In this document: positions 33,483 to 42,270 of the stretch, piece after piece | How the letters are laid out: the number at the start of each line of letters is the position of its first letter | How positions within the stretch are numbered: position 1 is the first letter of the stretch | DNA from: Gammaproteobacteria bacterium | GTDB taxonomy: Bacteria; Pseudomonadota; Gammaproteobacteria; S012-40 | Assembly: GCA_029881255.1 (NCBI GenBank) | Contig: JAOUMY010000007.1 | Location: 145,265-209,264 of the forward strand | Direction of reading: 5' to 3' | DNA: 64,000 nucleotides | Program-made: the position numbers and the translations under genes | The notes under the pieces: generated by a model | What the model was told of the DNA's origin: nothing | Databases searched by the model: none | Seen by the model: only the letters and a program-made list of their open reading frames with translations

Positions 33483-34928
33483 ATGAGGCAGAACAGATTG
33501 GTATCCGGCGCAGCGGCCCGGTGGTTTTTATGCGCATTGTTTTTCATGTTTACAACGTCAGCGTTCGCCGGACTGCGTGATAATCTTCCGGATTTTACCC
33601 AGCTAGTCGAGAAGACCAGCCCCGCCGTGGTCAATATCAGTACCGTACAGAAAAAAGCGCCCAAAGCGCATATGCGTCGTCCGCAACAGATGCCAGAAGA
33701 AGGTCCGTTTGGCGAATGGTTTAAACACTTTTTTGGTGAAGAGGGTGAAGGCTTTGGTGGACCCGGTGGCCCAGAGCGCGATTCGCAATCACTCGGTTCC
33801 GGTTTTATCCTTTCCGCCGATGGCTATGTGCTCACCAATAATCACGTCATCGAAGACGCCGATGAAATCATCGTACGCTTGAATGACAGACGCGAATTAA
33901 ATGCCGAAGTAATCGGACGCGATGAGCGCAGTGATCTGGCCTTATTAAAAGTTAAGGCGACCGATTTGCCGGTGGTGAATATCGGCAAGTCCAAAGAATT
34001 GAAAGTCGGTGAATGGGTGCTCGCCATCGGTTCACCGTTTGGTTTTGATTACTCGGTAACGTCCGGTATTGTCAGTGCCAAAGGGCGTTCACTACCAAAA
34101 GAAAACTATGTGCCGTTCATCCAGACCGACGTCGCAATCAACCCCGGTAACTCCGGCGGCCCCTTGTTTAATCTTGATGGAGAAGTCGTCGGAATCAACT
34201 CGCAGATATACAGCCGCACCGGTGGTTATATGGGTGTGTCATTTGCGATCCCCATCGACGTGGCGATGAATGTCGTCGAACAGCTCAAGAACAAAGGTAA
34301 AGTGATTCGTGGTTGGTTAGGCGTGTTGATACAAGACGTCACCCGTGAACTTGCCGAATCCTTCGGCATGGACAAACCACACGGCGCACTCGTTGCGCGC
34401 GTATTACCGGACAGCCCGGCGCAAGATGCGAAGTTTGAAGTCGGCGATATCATCGTGCGCTTTAATGGTCGCGAGATCGATCACTCTTCGGATTTGCCAC
34501 CGATTGTTGGTATCACACCGATCGATAAGAGCGTTCCGGTAGACATAATTCGTGATGGCAAGAAGAAAAAGCTGATGGTGAAGATCGGTGAATTGCCCGC
34601 GGAAGACGATGTGAAGATTGCCAGCGGTAACGGCAATACCAAGTCCAAGCGTATTGCCGTGGAAGTAACCGCGATCACCGATGAACAGCGCGAACGTCTC
34701 GAATTAAACGATAAAGGCGGCGTGTTGGTGAAGGAAGTTCAACAAGGTCCAGCACACGACGCCGGTATTCGTCGCGGCGACGTGATCCTGACCATTAATA
34801 ACGTCGACATCAAAGACGCCAAACATTTCACCGAAGTGGTGGAAAAACTCCCCGAAGGCAAGTCTGTACCGGTGCTCGTACACCGCCGCGGCAGCCCGAT
34901 CTTTTTGGCGATGAAGGTTGAGGATTAA
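33483..34928 (+). CDS. mucD: Periplasmic serine protease MucD/DegP (HtrA family)
   Basis: 481 residues. Signal peptide (cleavage after TSAFA, residue 29). Trypsin-like domain with the triad H121 (LTNNHVIED), D151 (DERSDLALL) and S224 (NPGNSGGPLFN); an acidic/Gly loop rich in Phe/Glu near 75-97 (LA loop). Two PDZ domains follow (about 285-370 and 385-475: GWLGVLIQDVTRELAESFGM, GALVARVLPDSPAQDA, GGVLVKEVQQGPAHDAGIRRGD). It degrades or refolds misfolded envelope proteins and in pseudomonads is the last gene of the algU operon, as here. A terminator-like hairpin follows. Confidence 0.96.
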   Translation: MRQNRLVSGAAARWFLCALFFMFTTSAFAGLRDNLPDFTQLVEKTSPAVVNISTVQKKAPKAHMRRPQQMPEEGPFGEWFKHFFGEEGEGFGGPGGPERDSQSLGSGFILSADGYVLTNNHVIEDADEIIVRLNDRRELNAEVIGRDERSDLALLKVKATDLPVVNIGKSKELKVGEWVLAIGSPFGFDYSVTSGIVSAKGRSLPKENYVPFIQTDVAINPGNSGGPLFNLDGEVVGINSQIYSRTGGYMGVSFAIPIDVAMNVVEQLKNKGKVIRGWLGVLIQDVTRELAESFGMDKPHGALVARVLPDSPAQDAKFEVGDIIVRFNGREIDHSSDLPPIVGITPIDKSVPVDIIRDGKKKKLMVKIGELPAEDDVKIASGNGNTKSKRIAVEVTAITDEQRERLELNDKGGVLVKEVQQGPAHDAGIRRGDVILTINNVDIKDAKHFTEVVEKLPEGKSVPVLVHRRGSPIFLAMKVED

Positions 34929-34937
34929 TTGATTTTA

Positions 34938-34962
34938 CATGGGGCCCGATACGGGCCCCATG
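34938..34962 (+). terminator. Strong hairpin after mucD
   Basis: Perfect 11-bp stem CATGGGGCCCG/CGGGCCCCATG with loop ATA, 10 bases after the mucD stop, followed by ACTTTTAAAT. Very GC-rich stem, short T-run; a likely terminator for the rpoE operon. Confidence 0.75.
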
Positions 34963-35189
34963 ACTTTTAAATATTTCTTCAAGCGCTGTTCTGTTCAAAA
35001 TCAGGATAAGCAATCAAAGTGAAGTTTTTCTAATTTAAACCGATAACTTGTGTTACTACAGTAACCATAATATTGAAGTTCGGTTAATTTTCCTGCTCTT
35101 AGCTAATACATCAAATGTGTTGCTGGTCTAAAAACACTGAAAGGAAATCTGTAAATTCGGTCGCACTCGAGAAATTAGGTTTAGCGAGA

Positions 35190-35320
35190 TGAGTAATCGA
35201 AATTTTCTAAAAAATATTTCTATAGTTTACCTCTTTGTATTTTCTTCTTTTGCAGTTCTTCTAACAAAGCCGAACGTATGAAGGATAGGGATGAGTTTGA
35301 GATTAGGATTGATGACTAGA
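35190..35320 (+). pseudogene. Remnant of a third copy of the tandem secreted-protein family
   Basis: An ATG frame at 35190 gives a signal-peptide-like sequence (SIVYLFVFSSFAVLL) and stops at 35282. From about 35261 a second frame encodes NKAERMKDRDEFEIRIDD and then TAG at 35320. That is the C-terminal end shared by the two genes downstream (ending RMKDKDEFEIRIDD and RMKDMDEFEIRIDD). So a full-length copy probably lost its whole middle, leaving start and tail out of frame. It shows that the tandem array once had at least three members. Confidence 0.75.
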
Positions 35321-35347
35321 CGGCGATACAATTGCGTTGTTTATATT

Positions 35348-36322
35348 ATGTCAGTAATAAAAAAACTATTCACGTCTTTCCTTCTTTGCTTTTTGTGTGT
35401 TGCTAATATCTACGCAGAAACTTTAAGAGATCCACGTTTTCGAGATGAAGATATATCAATGGCAATCATAAGTTCGTCATATAAACAATTGCCAGACGGT
35501 ATGTATGAATATCTTTTTAATATTGAAAGTCCCGAGTTAAATAAAGGTACTATTGCACATTTTTCTTTGGATGTTTCATGTAATACAACATTTTCTCCCA
35601 CAGTATTTTCGGAACCGCCAATTGGAAATTTTTTTACTAATGACAGTTCCGACGGTTTGCACTTGCCGTTACAGGCGTACGGTGTGATGTACTATACATA
35701 CGGAATGGGCATAACGGGTGATAACCGATTAGTATGGGGTGTAGGAATTGAACCTGGGAAAAAGGCAATTGGATATCGAGTTTTGTCGCCGGTTCGTCCG
35801 GGAAAAATTCGCTATATATTGGAGCCAAGAATGGATGTTGATGGTTGGGATTATCACACGTATTCGGTAGAAACCGACGAAGTTCCCGACCTGCCAGATT
35901 TTGTAACAACAGGGATAGTAGATGGACCCGTATGTCCAGGTAATAGTGATATGTTTTCAGGTAGTAACTACAAGCGAAGCGAGCCTTCACGGATAAACAA
36001 TCTTCTACGATACTCTGAACCATCAAAAGACCGATTCCACGTAAAAAATGGCACGAAAGAAGTAAAGTTTACTATCCACTATAGTGAAGAAATGGATCCA
36101 AAAACATTCAATGTAGAACCTGGCTATATAAAGCACTTTTTCAATCCTGTACCTGGAATATCACAGACCGTCATGTTGCCACTAAAAATGAATGGAAAAG
36201 ACAGTAAGAAGGCCAAGTTCAAATTCGAGGCGCGGATGATCGGTGTGGCGACAGGCAAAGATAAAACCAAGGCCGATCGTATGAAGGATAAGGATGAGTT
36301 TGAGATTCGAATTGACGACTAA
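35348..36322 (+). CDS. Secreted protein of a tandem family, copy A
   Basis: 324 residues from ATG 35348; a frame starting 19 codons earlier overlaps the remnant copy and lacks a signal. Signal peptide (FTSFLLCFLCVANIYA). Begins LRDPRFRDED in the mature part, then beta-rich sequence with ESPELNKG and LQAYGVMYYTY, and a C-terminal domain of about 98 residues (GTKEVKFTIHYSEEMDPKTF, FFNPVPG, FKFEARMIGVATGKDKTK) that resembles a bacterial Ig-like (Big_5-type) domain: a strand, then SExMDPxTF. The last 15 residues are Lys/Asp-rich. No family or function recognised. Same length as copy B. Confidence 0.7.
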   Translation: MSVIKKLFTSFLLCFLCVANIYAETLRDPRFRDEDISMAIISSSYKQLPDGMYEYLFNIESPELNKGTIAHFSLDVSCNTTFSPTVFSEPPIGNFFTNDSSDGLHLPLQAYGVMYYTYGMGITGDNRLVWGVGIEPGKKAIGYRVLSPVRPGKIRYILEPRMDVDGWDYHTYSVETDEVPDLPDFVTTGIVDGPVCPGNSDMFSGSNYKRSEPSRINNLLRYSEPSKDRFHVKNGTKEVKFTIHYSEEMDPKTFNVEPGYIKHFFNPVPGISQTVMLPLKMNGKDSKKAKFKFEARMIGVATGKDKTKADRMKDKDEFEIRIDD

Positions 36323-36359
36323 GCAGGGTTACGCCGAAAGCCACCTGAGGTGACAGTCA

Positions 36360-37334
36360 ATGACTATGAAATTATTAATAATGTGGTTCTTCGGGGTTTG
36401 TTCCCTTCTTGTTTCGTCTTTGGCAGTATCACAAACGCTTAAAGACCCGAAAGAACGCGATGAAGACTTATCGAATACAGTAGTCAGGGTAAAGGTAAAT
36501 TCACTTCCTGATGGGAATTTTGAGTACATTTACGATGTTGAGAGTCCTGAACTAAACAAGGGTGAGATTGACACGTTTACATTGGATATTGGATGTGATC
36601 ATTCTTTCTCTGGCGTGGTATTTTCAGAAAGTCCTAGCAGGATGTTTAGAAGTATGAGCCAGGATGGAAAGCACGTTCCTATACAAGCCTACGGGGTGAT
36701 GTATCATACCTATGCTTTAGCAGTTAATGCATACAATGAGATGGTGTGGGGAGTGGAAATTAAGCCTGGACAAAATGCGCTTGGATATCGTGTCATTTCT
36801 TCTGTAGGACCTGGCAATATTACATATAAATTAAAGCCGATCATGGAGCCCAATGGTTGGAACTTCGATTTGTATCCAGAAGATGACCCGTTAGTGCCAA
36901 CAGTAGATGACTTTATAGTAACGGGAACGGTAGTTGGGCCTAAGTGCCCCAGTCATGTAGAACAATTTCTAGGAACCAATAAGAATCACAAAGAACCAGA
37001 AGATGTGAACGAACTCCTAAGCTATTCATCACCTCTCAAAGATCGTTTCCATGTCAAGAAGGGTACGAAAGAGATAGAGCTTACTGTTCACTATAGTGAA
37101 AAAATGGACCCAAAAACATTCAATGCAGAACCAGGTTATATAAAACACTTTTTCAATCCTGTACCTGGAACATCACAGACCGTCATGTTGCCGCTAAAAA
37201 AGAATGGAAAAGACAGTAAGAAAGCCAAATTCAAATTTGAGGCACGAATGATCGGTGTGGCGACGGGCAAAGACAAGACCAAGGCCGATCGTATGAAGGA
37301 TATGGACGAGTTTGAGATTCGAATTGATGACTAG
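36360..37334 (+). CDS. Secreted protein of a tandem family, copy B
   Basis: 324 residues, signal peptide MTMKLLIMWFFGVCSLLVSSLAV with cleavage near VSQ. Paralog of copy A along its full length (TLKDPKERDED, ESPELNKGEI, IQAYGVMYHTYALA, GQNALGYRVISSVGPG). The N-terminal two thirds have diverged clearly, while the last 98 residues differ from copy A at only about ten positions. Such a sharp change suggests gene conversion or strong selection on the C-terminal domain. Lies 38 bases after copy A; the alpha/beta-hydrolase gene follows. Confidence 0.7.
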   Translation: MTMKLLIMWFFGVCSLLVSSLAVSQTLKDPKERDEDLSNTVVRVKVNSLPDGNFEYIYDVESPELNKGEIDTFTLDIGCDHSFSGVVFSESPSRMFRSMSQDGKHVPIQAYGVMYHTYALAVNAYNEMVWGVEIKPGQNALGYRVISSVGPGNITYKLKPIMEPNGWNFDLYPEDDPLVPTVDDFIVTGTVVGPKCPSHVEQFLGTNKNHKEPEDVNELLSYSSPLKDRFHVKKGTKEIELTVHYSEKMDPKTFNAEPGYIKHFFNPVPGTSQTVMLPLKKNGKDSKKAKFKFEARMIGVATGKDKTKADRMKDMDEFEIRIDD

Positions 37335-37459
37335 GTGGCTTATCCGAAGTTCGAAAGGGTGGCTGGCGGAACGAGGTAGAACGAATCTAGGCGCTAGAAT
37401 TTAACACTTTGAGTATTAAAGCGTTTTTCTGGCATAGTCTTCCCCTACCATTTTTTGTT

Positions 37460-39952
37460 ATGATGGCCGCTCATAAGCAGGCAAAAAAGAGCAAGAATAT
37501 GCAGGCCGGCGAATATTCCGCTATCGGTTTCAACGACATCCATGATCTCACACCTCATGTCTTTCTATATGAGTGGCAGGTTTGCGAGCACATCACGCAG
37601 CTGCGCTGGTTGCTTGAGTCGATTGGTCATCAAGATTTAGAGGGTAAGAGCGACGAGGCACTGGCCGAAATCGCCATCAGCAGTCTGCAACAATGCCTGC
37701 TGTATATCGCTGCTCAGCCCGGTGTTGAACAGCCCTTGCACCAATGGCTGGTTAGTAGTGCCGACTTTGCTGGGATGCAGTTCAACGCCCAGGCAATGAT
37801 TGCGGCAGCGAAAGAGGCAGAACAGCGTCCGCCACCCCCGGTGGCTGACAAGCAACCACGCATTGCTCACCTGCGCTGGAGCGAATCACGCAAACCCTTG
37901 GGCATGCCGGTGAACCTGATATTTTCCGCGCAGAATTTTGTGGCCGGTGATGTAGCAACGGTGACGATTTATCAAACACCGAAGAACGGCGAGAAACAAA
38001 AACTCACCACCCTCGAACACACACTAATGCGCGCGAGTGAATCCTGCTCGCTGACCTGGCATGTGCAAGCATTGACCAATGGTGATGATGTGTTGTGCGA
38101 ACAGCCGCCGGAAAATCTCGTGCCGGTGTATTTTGTATTTGTGGTGGAGATAAACGGGCAATGTTCCGAAGTTTCCGACCCGCTGTATACCAGTACCTAT
38201 TTCGAATACACGATTATAGGACCGCATGAATTACCCATATGCGTGGACGATTCCAGCGCGACCTTGCACGACAAGGGTAAACAACAACACAAACGCTGGC
38301 GCGACCAAGGCACAGATTTTGTACGCGTACCGCTACACGAATCCAAGATCGAATCCTGGTATGAGATACACAAGACACAATTGTGTGATGCCGAAGACAA
38401 TGTGCTGGCAGAACAACAACACCCCATAGGCTTTGAAACGCCGTTTATCCTACCCGTCAGTTGTAAATCGCACTATCGTGTAAAAAGCCAGGCATTGTTC
38501 CCACAAGTCATCGTCAATCTGCGTGAAGATGCGAGCAAGGGCGACCCGAATCGACGACATCTATTGAGCGATGCCGAGATCGAATATTTTAAGGCGAATG
38601 GCAATAACGCGACGGTGTTTGTGCATGGGTTTAATGTGAAGTACGGTGTTTCCGCTCGTCAGGTGGAGAGTGTAGAGATCAAGAAGGAAAGTTATACCAG
38701 TCACAAAGATGGTTATAGTGTTGATCTGGGATATCGGATTAATGTTCGTCATGCGGGTAAACAAGCTAGAACGACCTGTATCGATCAACAATATTTATCG
38801 GAGCATTTTCATCCCGATTTTGCGAAAGATGAAATCTATTGGCAAATAGACGATGACCAAATCAACGGATCGGCCGCGCACAGTTGGTTTGTACATATGG
38901 AGCACGAACTGAATCTGGCGGCCAATGGAGGAGATGAGATTGACTGGGATAAGTATACTCGGATCATCAACGTGGCCTGGTCGGGTGACGTAAACCCGGT
39001 TGAGTATATTGAAGCGGAGTTTCGTGCGACTTCAGCAGGAGTCAGGCTAAGTTTGTTGTTGGAACAATTAGTCTCGGAAGGCATTCGCATCAATATTATT
39101 GCCCACAGTCTCGCCAACCGAGTTGTTTTGACCGCGTTCAATTTACTAGGCGAAAAAGGCATAGAGGAAAAAATCGACCACCACTTTATGTGGCAGCCCG
39201 CGGTACCGGATACCGTGTTGTCGAATGATCCCGAAGCAGACAGCAGCGTATTACGCAATTGGAAGATGATTCACGCCCACAAGGCGGCGAAAAAATTTGT
39301 AGTACTTTATACTGCGCATGATAATGTGCTAGGTGGTCACCCCGCAGGCGGATTCAAAGAAGACATTACCGGTGGTAATGACCATTTGATCAAACTGGAA
39401 GAAGCGCTAGGCGGACAATTAAGTGGTGCATATACAATCGCAACAATTATCGGGATACCCGGTGGGCGATTCTTCATGCCCTGGCATCGTGCCGATCGCA
39501 ACCAACGAAGAATTCAAAACCTGCTAAGCGATCACGGTAAGCAGGTGAGCGAGGAGTTGAAGGAGGCATTGAAACGATACGAAGACGGCATTCCGATGGA
39601 TGAGTTGAAACCGCATTGGTATGATATTCTGTGTTCGTATTTTTATCAGCGCCGGGTAGAAGGAAGGGTGTTAGATGATCTGATAACGATTCGGAATGAG
39701 CTGGAAGAGAAGGGAATTGAGGTCAAAAAGCCTCGGCCGGCGTTGGGGTGGGCTGGGATAAAGAATGCTGTCGATATTGATGAAAGTATCAGGGCTATGT
39801 TTCTCGCCGGAAAGATTATTGAGGTTGATCAGGGAAAGTGGTTGTATTCGCATTCGGGGATGAAAATTCCTACGAAGGATTTGCGTGAATATGTCTATCG
39901 TAACGAAATTCTAGACCGGATGAAAATACAATCAGGATTCGGAACGTATTGA
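37460..39952 (+). CDS. Large alpha/beta-hydrolase protein (DUF900-like), possible secreted lipase effector
   Basis: About 830 residues; the start is uncertain (ATG 37460, ATG 37499 or TTG 37409, none with a good ribosome site). The N-terminal half has helical and beta segments with no known domain, including a beta-sandwich-like stretch (LIFSAQNFVAGDVATVTIYQTP). A hydrolase domain follows: ATVFVHGFNVKYG (oxyanion region, about residue 385) and INIIAHSLANRVVLTAF with Ser near 550 in AHSLAN, the nucleophile elbow. Candidate acid and His lie later (DNVLGGHPAGGF). No signal peptide. The protein, linked to a lipoprotein gene that starts 5 bases after its stop, fits a type VI lipase (Tle-like) effector with its immunity protein. 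That role is inference. Confidence 0.6.
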   Translation: MMAAHKQAKKSKNMQAGEYSAIGFNDIHDLTPHVFLYEWQVCEHITQLRWLLESIGHQDLEGKSDEALAEIAISSLQQCLLYIAAQPGVEQPLHQWLVSSADFAGMQFNAQAMIAAAKEAEQRPPPPVADKQPRIAHLRWSESRKPLGMPVNLIFSAQNFVAGDVATVTIYQTPKNGEKQKLTTLEHTLMRASESCSLTWHVQALTNGDDVLCEQPPENLVPVYFVFVVEINGQCSEVSDPLYTSTYFEYTIIGPHELPICVDDSSATLHDKGKQQHKRWRDQGTDFVRVPLHESKIESWYEIHKTQLCDAEDNVLAEQQHPIGFETPFILPVSCKSHYRVKSQALFPQVIVNLREDASKGDPNRRHLLSDAEIEYFKANGNNATVFVHGFNVKYGVSARQVESVEIKKESYTSHKDGYSVDLGYRINVRHAGKQARTTCIDQQYLSEHFHPDFAKDEIYWQIDDDQINGSAAHSWFVHMEHELNLAANGGDEIDWDKYTRIINVAWSGDVNPVEYIEAEFRATSAGVRLSLLLEQLVSEGIRINIIAHSLANRVVLTAFNLLGEKGIEEKIDHHFMWQPAVPDTVLSNDPEADSSVLRNWKMIHAHKAAKKFVVLYTAHDNVLGGHPAGGFKEDITGGNDHLIKLEEALGGQLSGAYTIATIIGIPGGRFFMPWHRADRNQRRIQNLLSDHGKQVSEELKEALKRYEDGIPMDELKPHWYDILCSYFYQRRVEGRVLDDLITIRNELEEKGIEVKKPRPALGWAGIKNAVDIDESIRAMFLAGKIIEVDQGKWLYSHSGMKIPTKDLREYVYRNEILDRMKIQSGFGTY

Positions 39953-39957
39953 TTGAA

Positions 39958-41106
39958 ATGAATAGGGTATTCGCAACAATAGTTATTTTGTTGGTTTTTC
40001 TTGGATGTCAGGAATTCTCTCCATTTGATGGCAAAACAACCCCTGTTGTCACATTACATGTTTCGGAAAATGGAAATACCGTAATTAGTACACATATTTC
40101 TAATGAGTTGGTGGTGTGGGATTTATCAAATAAAAATAAAAATGTTCAGTCCACAGAAGCAAATATCTATAGTGCTTATGTGACAAAAAAAGGCGATTTT
40201 TATTTATGGCAGGATCTTCAAAACACGGTTTTTGTCAATAGCCTTGGTCAAGGCGTAGTCAAAAAATTCAAACATTTTCCCGTGTACGGGCATTGGATTT
40301 CAAATGATTTGGGAAAATATGTTTCATTGGATATCGATTGGTCCCTAAATATAAATTATGGAAACAAAGTAGAGAAAATATACTCTGGCGACAAGAACAG
40401 TTTTCTGGGCGCTCATAAATTATTGAATTTTTCTGCATCAAGAAGCGAGGAAATTTTTCTTACCTCTGGTTATGGCTATGATTGGACTCCCGATCCCCGA
40501 CGATCTGAAAAGGCAAACCTAGATGCTATGCGATTATCATATAAAGGCGTCGTTCTTTGGGATGCATCGATAAAAAAGGAGATCACTAGATTACCCGGCA
40601 ACGCCGCCAAAACCCACGCTACCCTCAGCCCAGACGGAAAATTCGTCGTTAGCGGCGACGAAAACGCCAGAGTATTTTTATGGGACGTTAATAATCCAAA
40701 AACACCTCTCAGAATGGCCAGTCTATTTCACGGGACTGTCATCAATCCAAATGAGCACTACACAAAATACAAGTGGGATAAAACAGGGCTTATCCAACCG
40801 CCTAAAGACTACTCTGGTGAACGTGTCATTACCGTCAAATTCATCAGCAATAAACACTTCCTCCGCTTCGGCCACGATAACCACTACGCAGTTCTCTACG
40901 AGATCGGCAACCCACTCCCACTAAAATACTTGGAGTTAGGAACGGACCCTTATCCCTGCGTATCAGACTACTCTCGCAACGCCTGCATCGACACCGCCCC
41001 CGACGTCGGTATCTTGGTCATGGGCCAACGTGACGGCGGCGGGATTAACGTCTACCAGTTCGACAAGGAAAAACTTAGCCTGGAAAAGGTTTGGGTGACG
41101 AACTAA
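39958..41106 (+). CDS. WD40-like lipoprotein, possible immunity protein
   Basis: 382 residues from ATG 39958, with GATTGAAATG context; lipoprotein signal ending LVFLGC (Cys lipidation). The mature protein has WD40-like blades: VTLHVSENGNTVISTHISNELVVWDLSNK and ATLSPDGKFVVSGDENARVFLWDVNN, each ending in the W-D pair. It would sit in the periplasm, anchored in a membrane. It begins 5 bases after the hydrolase stop. Periplasmic lipoproteins commonly serve as immunity to type VI phospholipases, hence the suggestion. The first two thirds are AT-rich and the last third (after about 40590) is GC-richer, hinting at a mosaic origin. Confidence 0.65.
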   Translation: MNRVFATIVILLVFLGCQEFSPFDGKTTPVVTLHVSENGNTVISTHISNELVVWDLSNKNKNVQSTEANIYSAYVTKKGDFYLWQDLQNTVFVNSLGQGVVKKFKHFPVYGHWISNDLGKYVSLDIDWSLNINYGNKVEKIYSGDKNSFLGAHKLLNFSASRSEEIFLTSGYGYDWTPDPRRSEKANLDAMRLSYKGVVLWDASIKKEITRLPGNAAKTHATLSPDGKFVVSGDENARVFLWDVNNPKTPLRMASLFHGTVINPNEHYTKYKWDKTGLIQPPKDYSGERVITVKFISNKHFLRFGHDNHYAVLYEIGNPLPLKYLELGTDPYPCVSDYSRNACIDTAPDVGILVMGQRDGGGINVYQFDKEKLSLEKVWVTN

Positions 41107-41295
41107 TTGGGTTTGAGTTGCTGATCTAGAGAGTGATTGCTGTGTTACGCTAAGTCATGCCATGTGGTTTACTCGACTTAGTTGCCCAGGTATAAACTCG
41201 CTCTTTATTATAACTTGATGCTGAGTTCTCGAATGGGGCATGGTTTGCTGAAACCCGTTCGTGAAACCACAGACACATCTATCGGCCAGGACTTT

Positions 41296-41314
41296 GCACA
41301 TAAAGCATATGTGC
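41296..41314 (+). promoter_or_regulatory. Operator-like inverted repeat upstream of the MNT/HEPN pair
   Basis: Perfect 7-base inverted repeat GCACATA-AAGCA-TATGTGC, 38 bases before the mntA start. TTGCAC (41294-41299) could be a -35 box and TAAACT (41315-41320) a -10 at a short 15-base spacing, so the repeat would lie across the promoter, as expected for autoregulation of a toxin-antitoxin operon. Confidence 0.55.
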
Positions 41315-41351
41315 TAAACTTGCCTCTTGAAAACTACTTTCCAGACAGATT

Positions 41352-41765
41352 ATGGATATTTCAGCGAAACTCGAATTAGTCAAAAATGCCCTGGTGGATC
41401 GCTTCGGGGCGGATCTTGTCGCGATATATTTGTTTGGGTCGACAGCACAGGGACTAGATAATCAGTACAGCGATATGGATATCGGGTTTTTGAGTCGCGC
41501 TAGAATTGCACCTAAAGATGTCTGGGAAATTGGGCAGGAACTTGCGGTTACTCTGAAGCAGAACGTCGATTTGATCGAGCTTAAAAATGCGTCAACAGTA
41601 ATGCGTATGCAGATTGCCGGCGAGGGTAAACGAATCTATTGCAGTGATGAAATAGCCTGCGAAAATTTCGAGGATTACATCTTTTCATCCTATGCGCGTC
41701 TGAATGAAGAGCGAAAGGATATAATCGCGGATATCAAGAAGCGTGGAAGTGTTTATGGTCGATGA
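41352..41765 (+). CDS. mntA: MNT-type minimal nucleotidyltransferase antitoxin
   Basis: 137 residues. Pol-beta-like nucleotidyltransferase core: YLFGSTAQGLDNQYSDMDIGF holds G29-S30-x10-D41-x-D43, and D73 (NVDLIEL) is the third acidic residue. All catalytic residues are present, so it can add AMP. In known MntA-HepT systems MntA neutralises the HEPN toxin by poly-AMPylating its conserved Tyr. The gene overlaps the HEPN gene by 11 bases, antitoxin first. Confidence 0.88.
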   Translation: MDISAKLELVKNALVDRFGADLVAIYLFGSTAQGLDNQYSDMDIGFLSRARIAPKDVWEIGQELAVTLKQNVDLIELKNASTVMRMQIAGEGKRIYCSDEIACENFEDYIFSSYARLNEERKDIIADIKKRGSVYGR

Positions 41766-42165
41766 TGTTTTGTTGAATAAGGCAGAGAGCATCGAGCGCT
41801 GCCTGAAGCGAATCGCCGAAGAATACGTGGGACACGAATCTGAGTTGCGCACAAACTTTAGCCGCCAGGACGCGATCATACTCAATCTTCAGCGCCTGTG
41901 TGAGTCCTCGATAGATGCGGCTATGCACATTGTGCGCAAGGAGAAATTGGGTATTCCACAAGAGAGCCGGGAAGCCTTTGAAATGCTCGAGAAGCATGGT
42001 CTGCTCAATCCCTCGTTGTCGGATCAATTGAATTATATGACTAGATTTTGGATTGTCGCAGTTCATGACTACCAAAAGCTCAATCTGGATGTGGTTGAGT
42101 CTATACTCAAAAACCACCTCGACGAGTTTCGTGAATATGTAAAGGTCATCTTGGGCCGAAGTTAG
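41755..42165 (+). CDS. hepT: HEPN (DUF86) toxin HepT-like, with an altered active-site motif
   Basis: 136 residues from ATG 41755 (GGAAG 6 bases upstream). All-helical DUF86/HEPN RNase family. The HEPN motif region reads MTRFWIVAVHDY: His104 and the AMP-target Tyr106 (HDY) are present. The usual pattern is FRNIAVHDY, so the normal Arg position (residue 99) is Trp and the Asn next to it is Ile. Arg97 two residues earlier gives an RX6H spacing, at the upper end of the R-X4-6-H range. The nuclease may be weakened or inactive. Overlaps mntA. Confidence 0.85.
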   Translation: MVDDVLLNKAESIERCLKRIAEEYVGHESELRTNFSRQDAIILNLQRLCESSIDAAMHIVRKEKLGIPQESREAFEMLEKHGLLNPSLSDQLNYMTRFWIVAVHDYQKLNLDVVESILKNHLDEFREYVKVILGRS

Positions 42166-42270
42166 TAGGCAATCTTCCCAACCCAATGCGCTTTTTCGCG
42201 CTCAAATAGCCAAATTCAATCTCCCACCCCCACCATCCGATAACCACTACGGTTAACTACGGATATCCCT

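Noticed and set aside
41182..41379. 65-residue frame upstream of mntA
   Set aside because: Overlaps the mntA start in another frame and covers the operator-like repeat; no family features.
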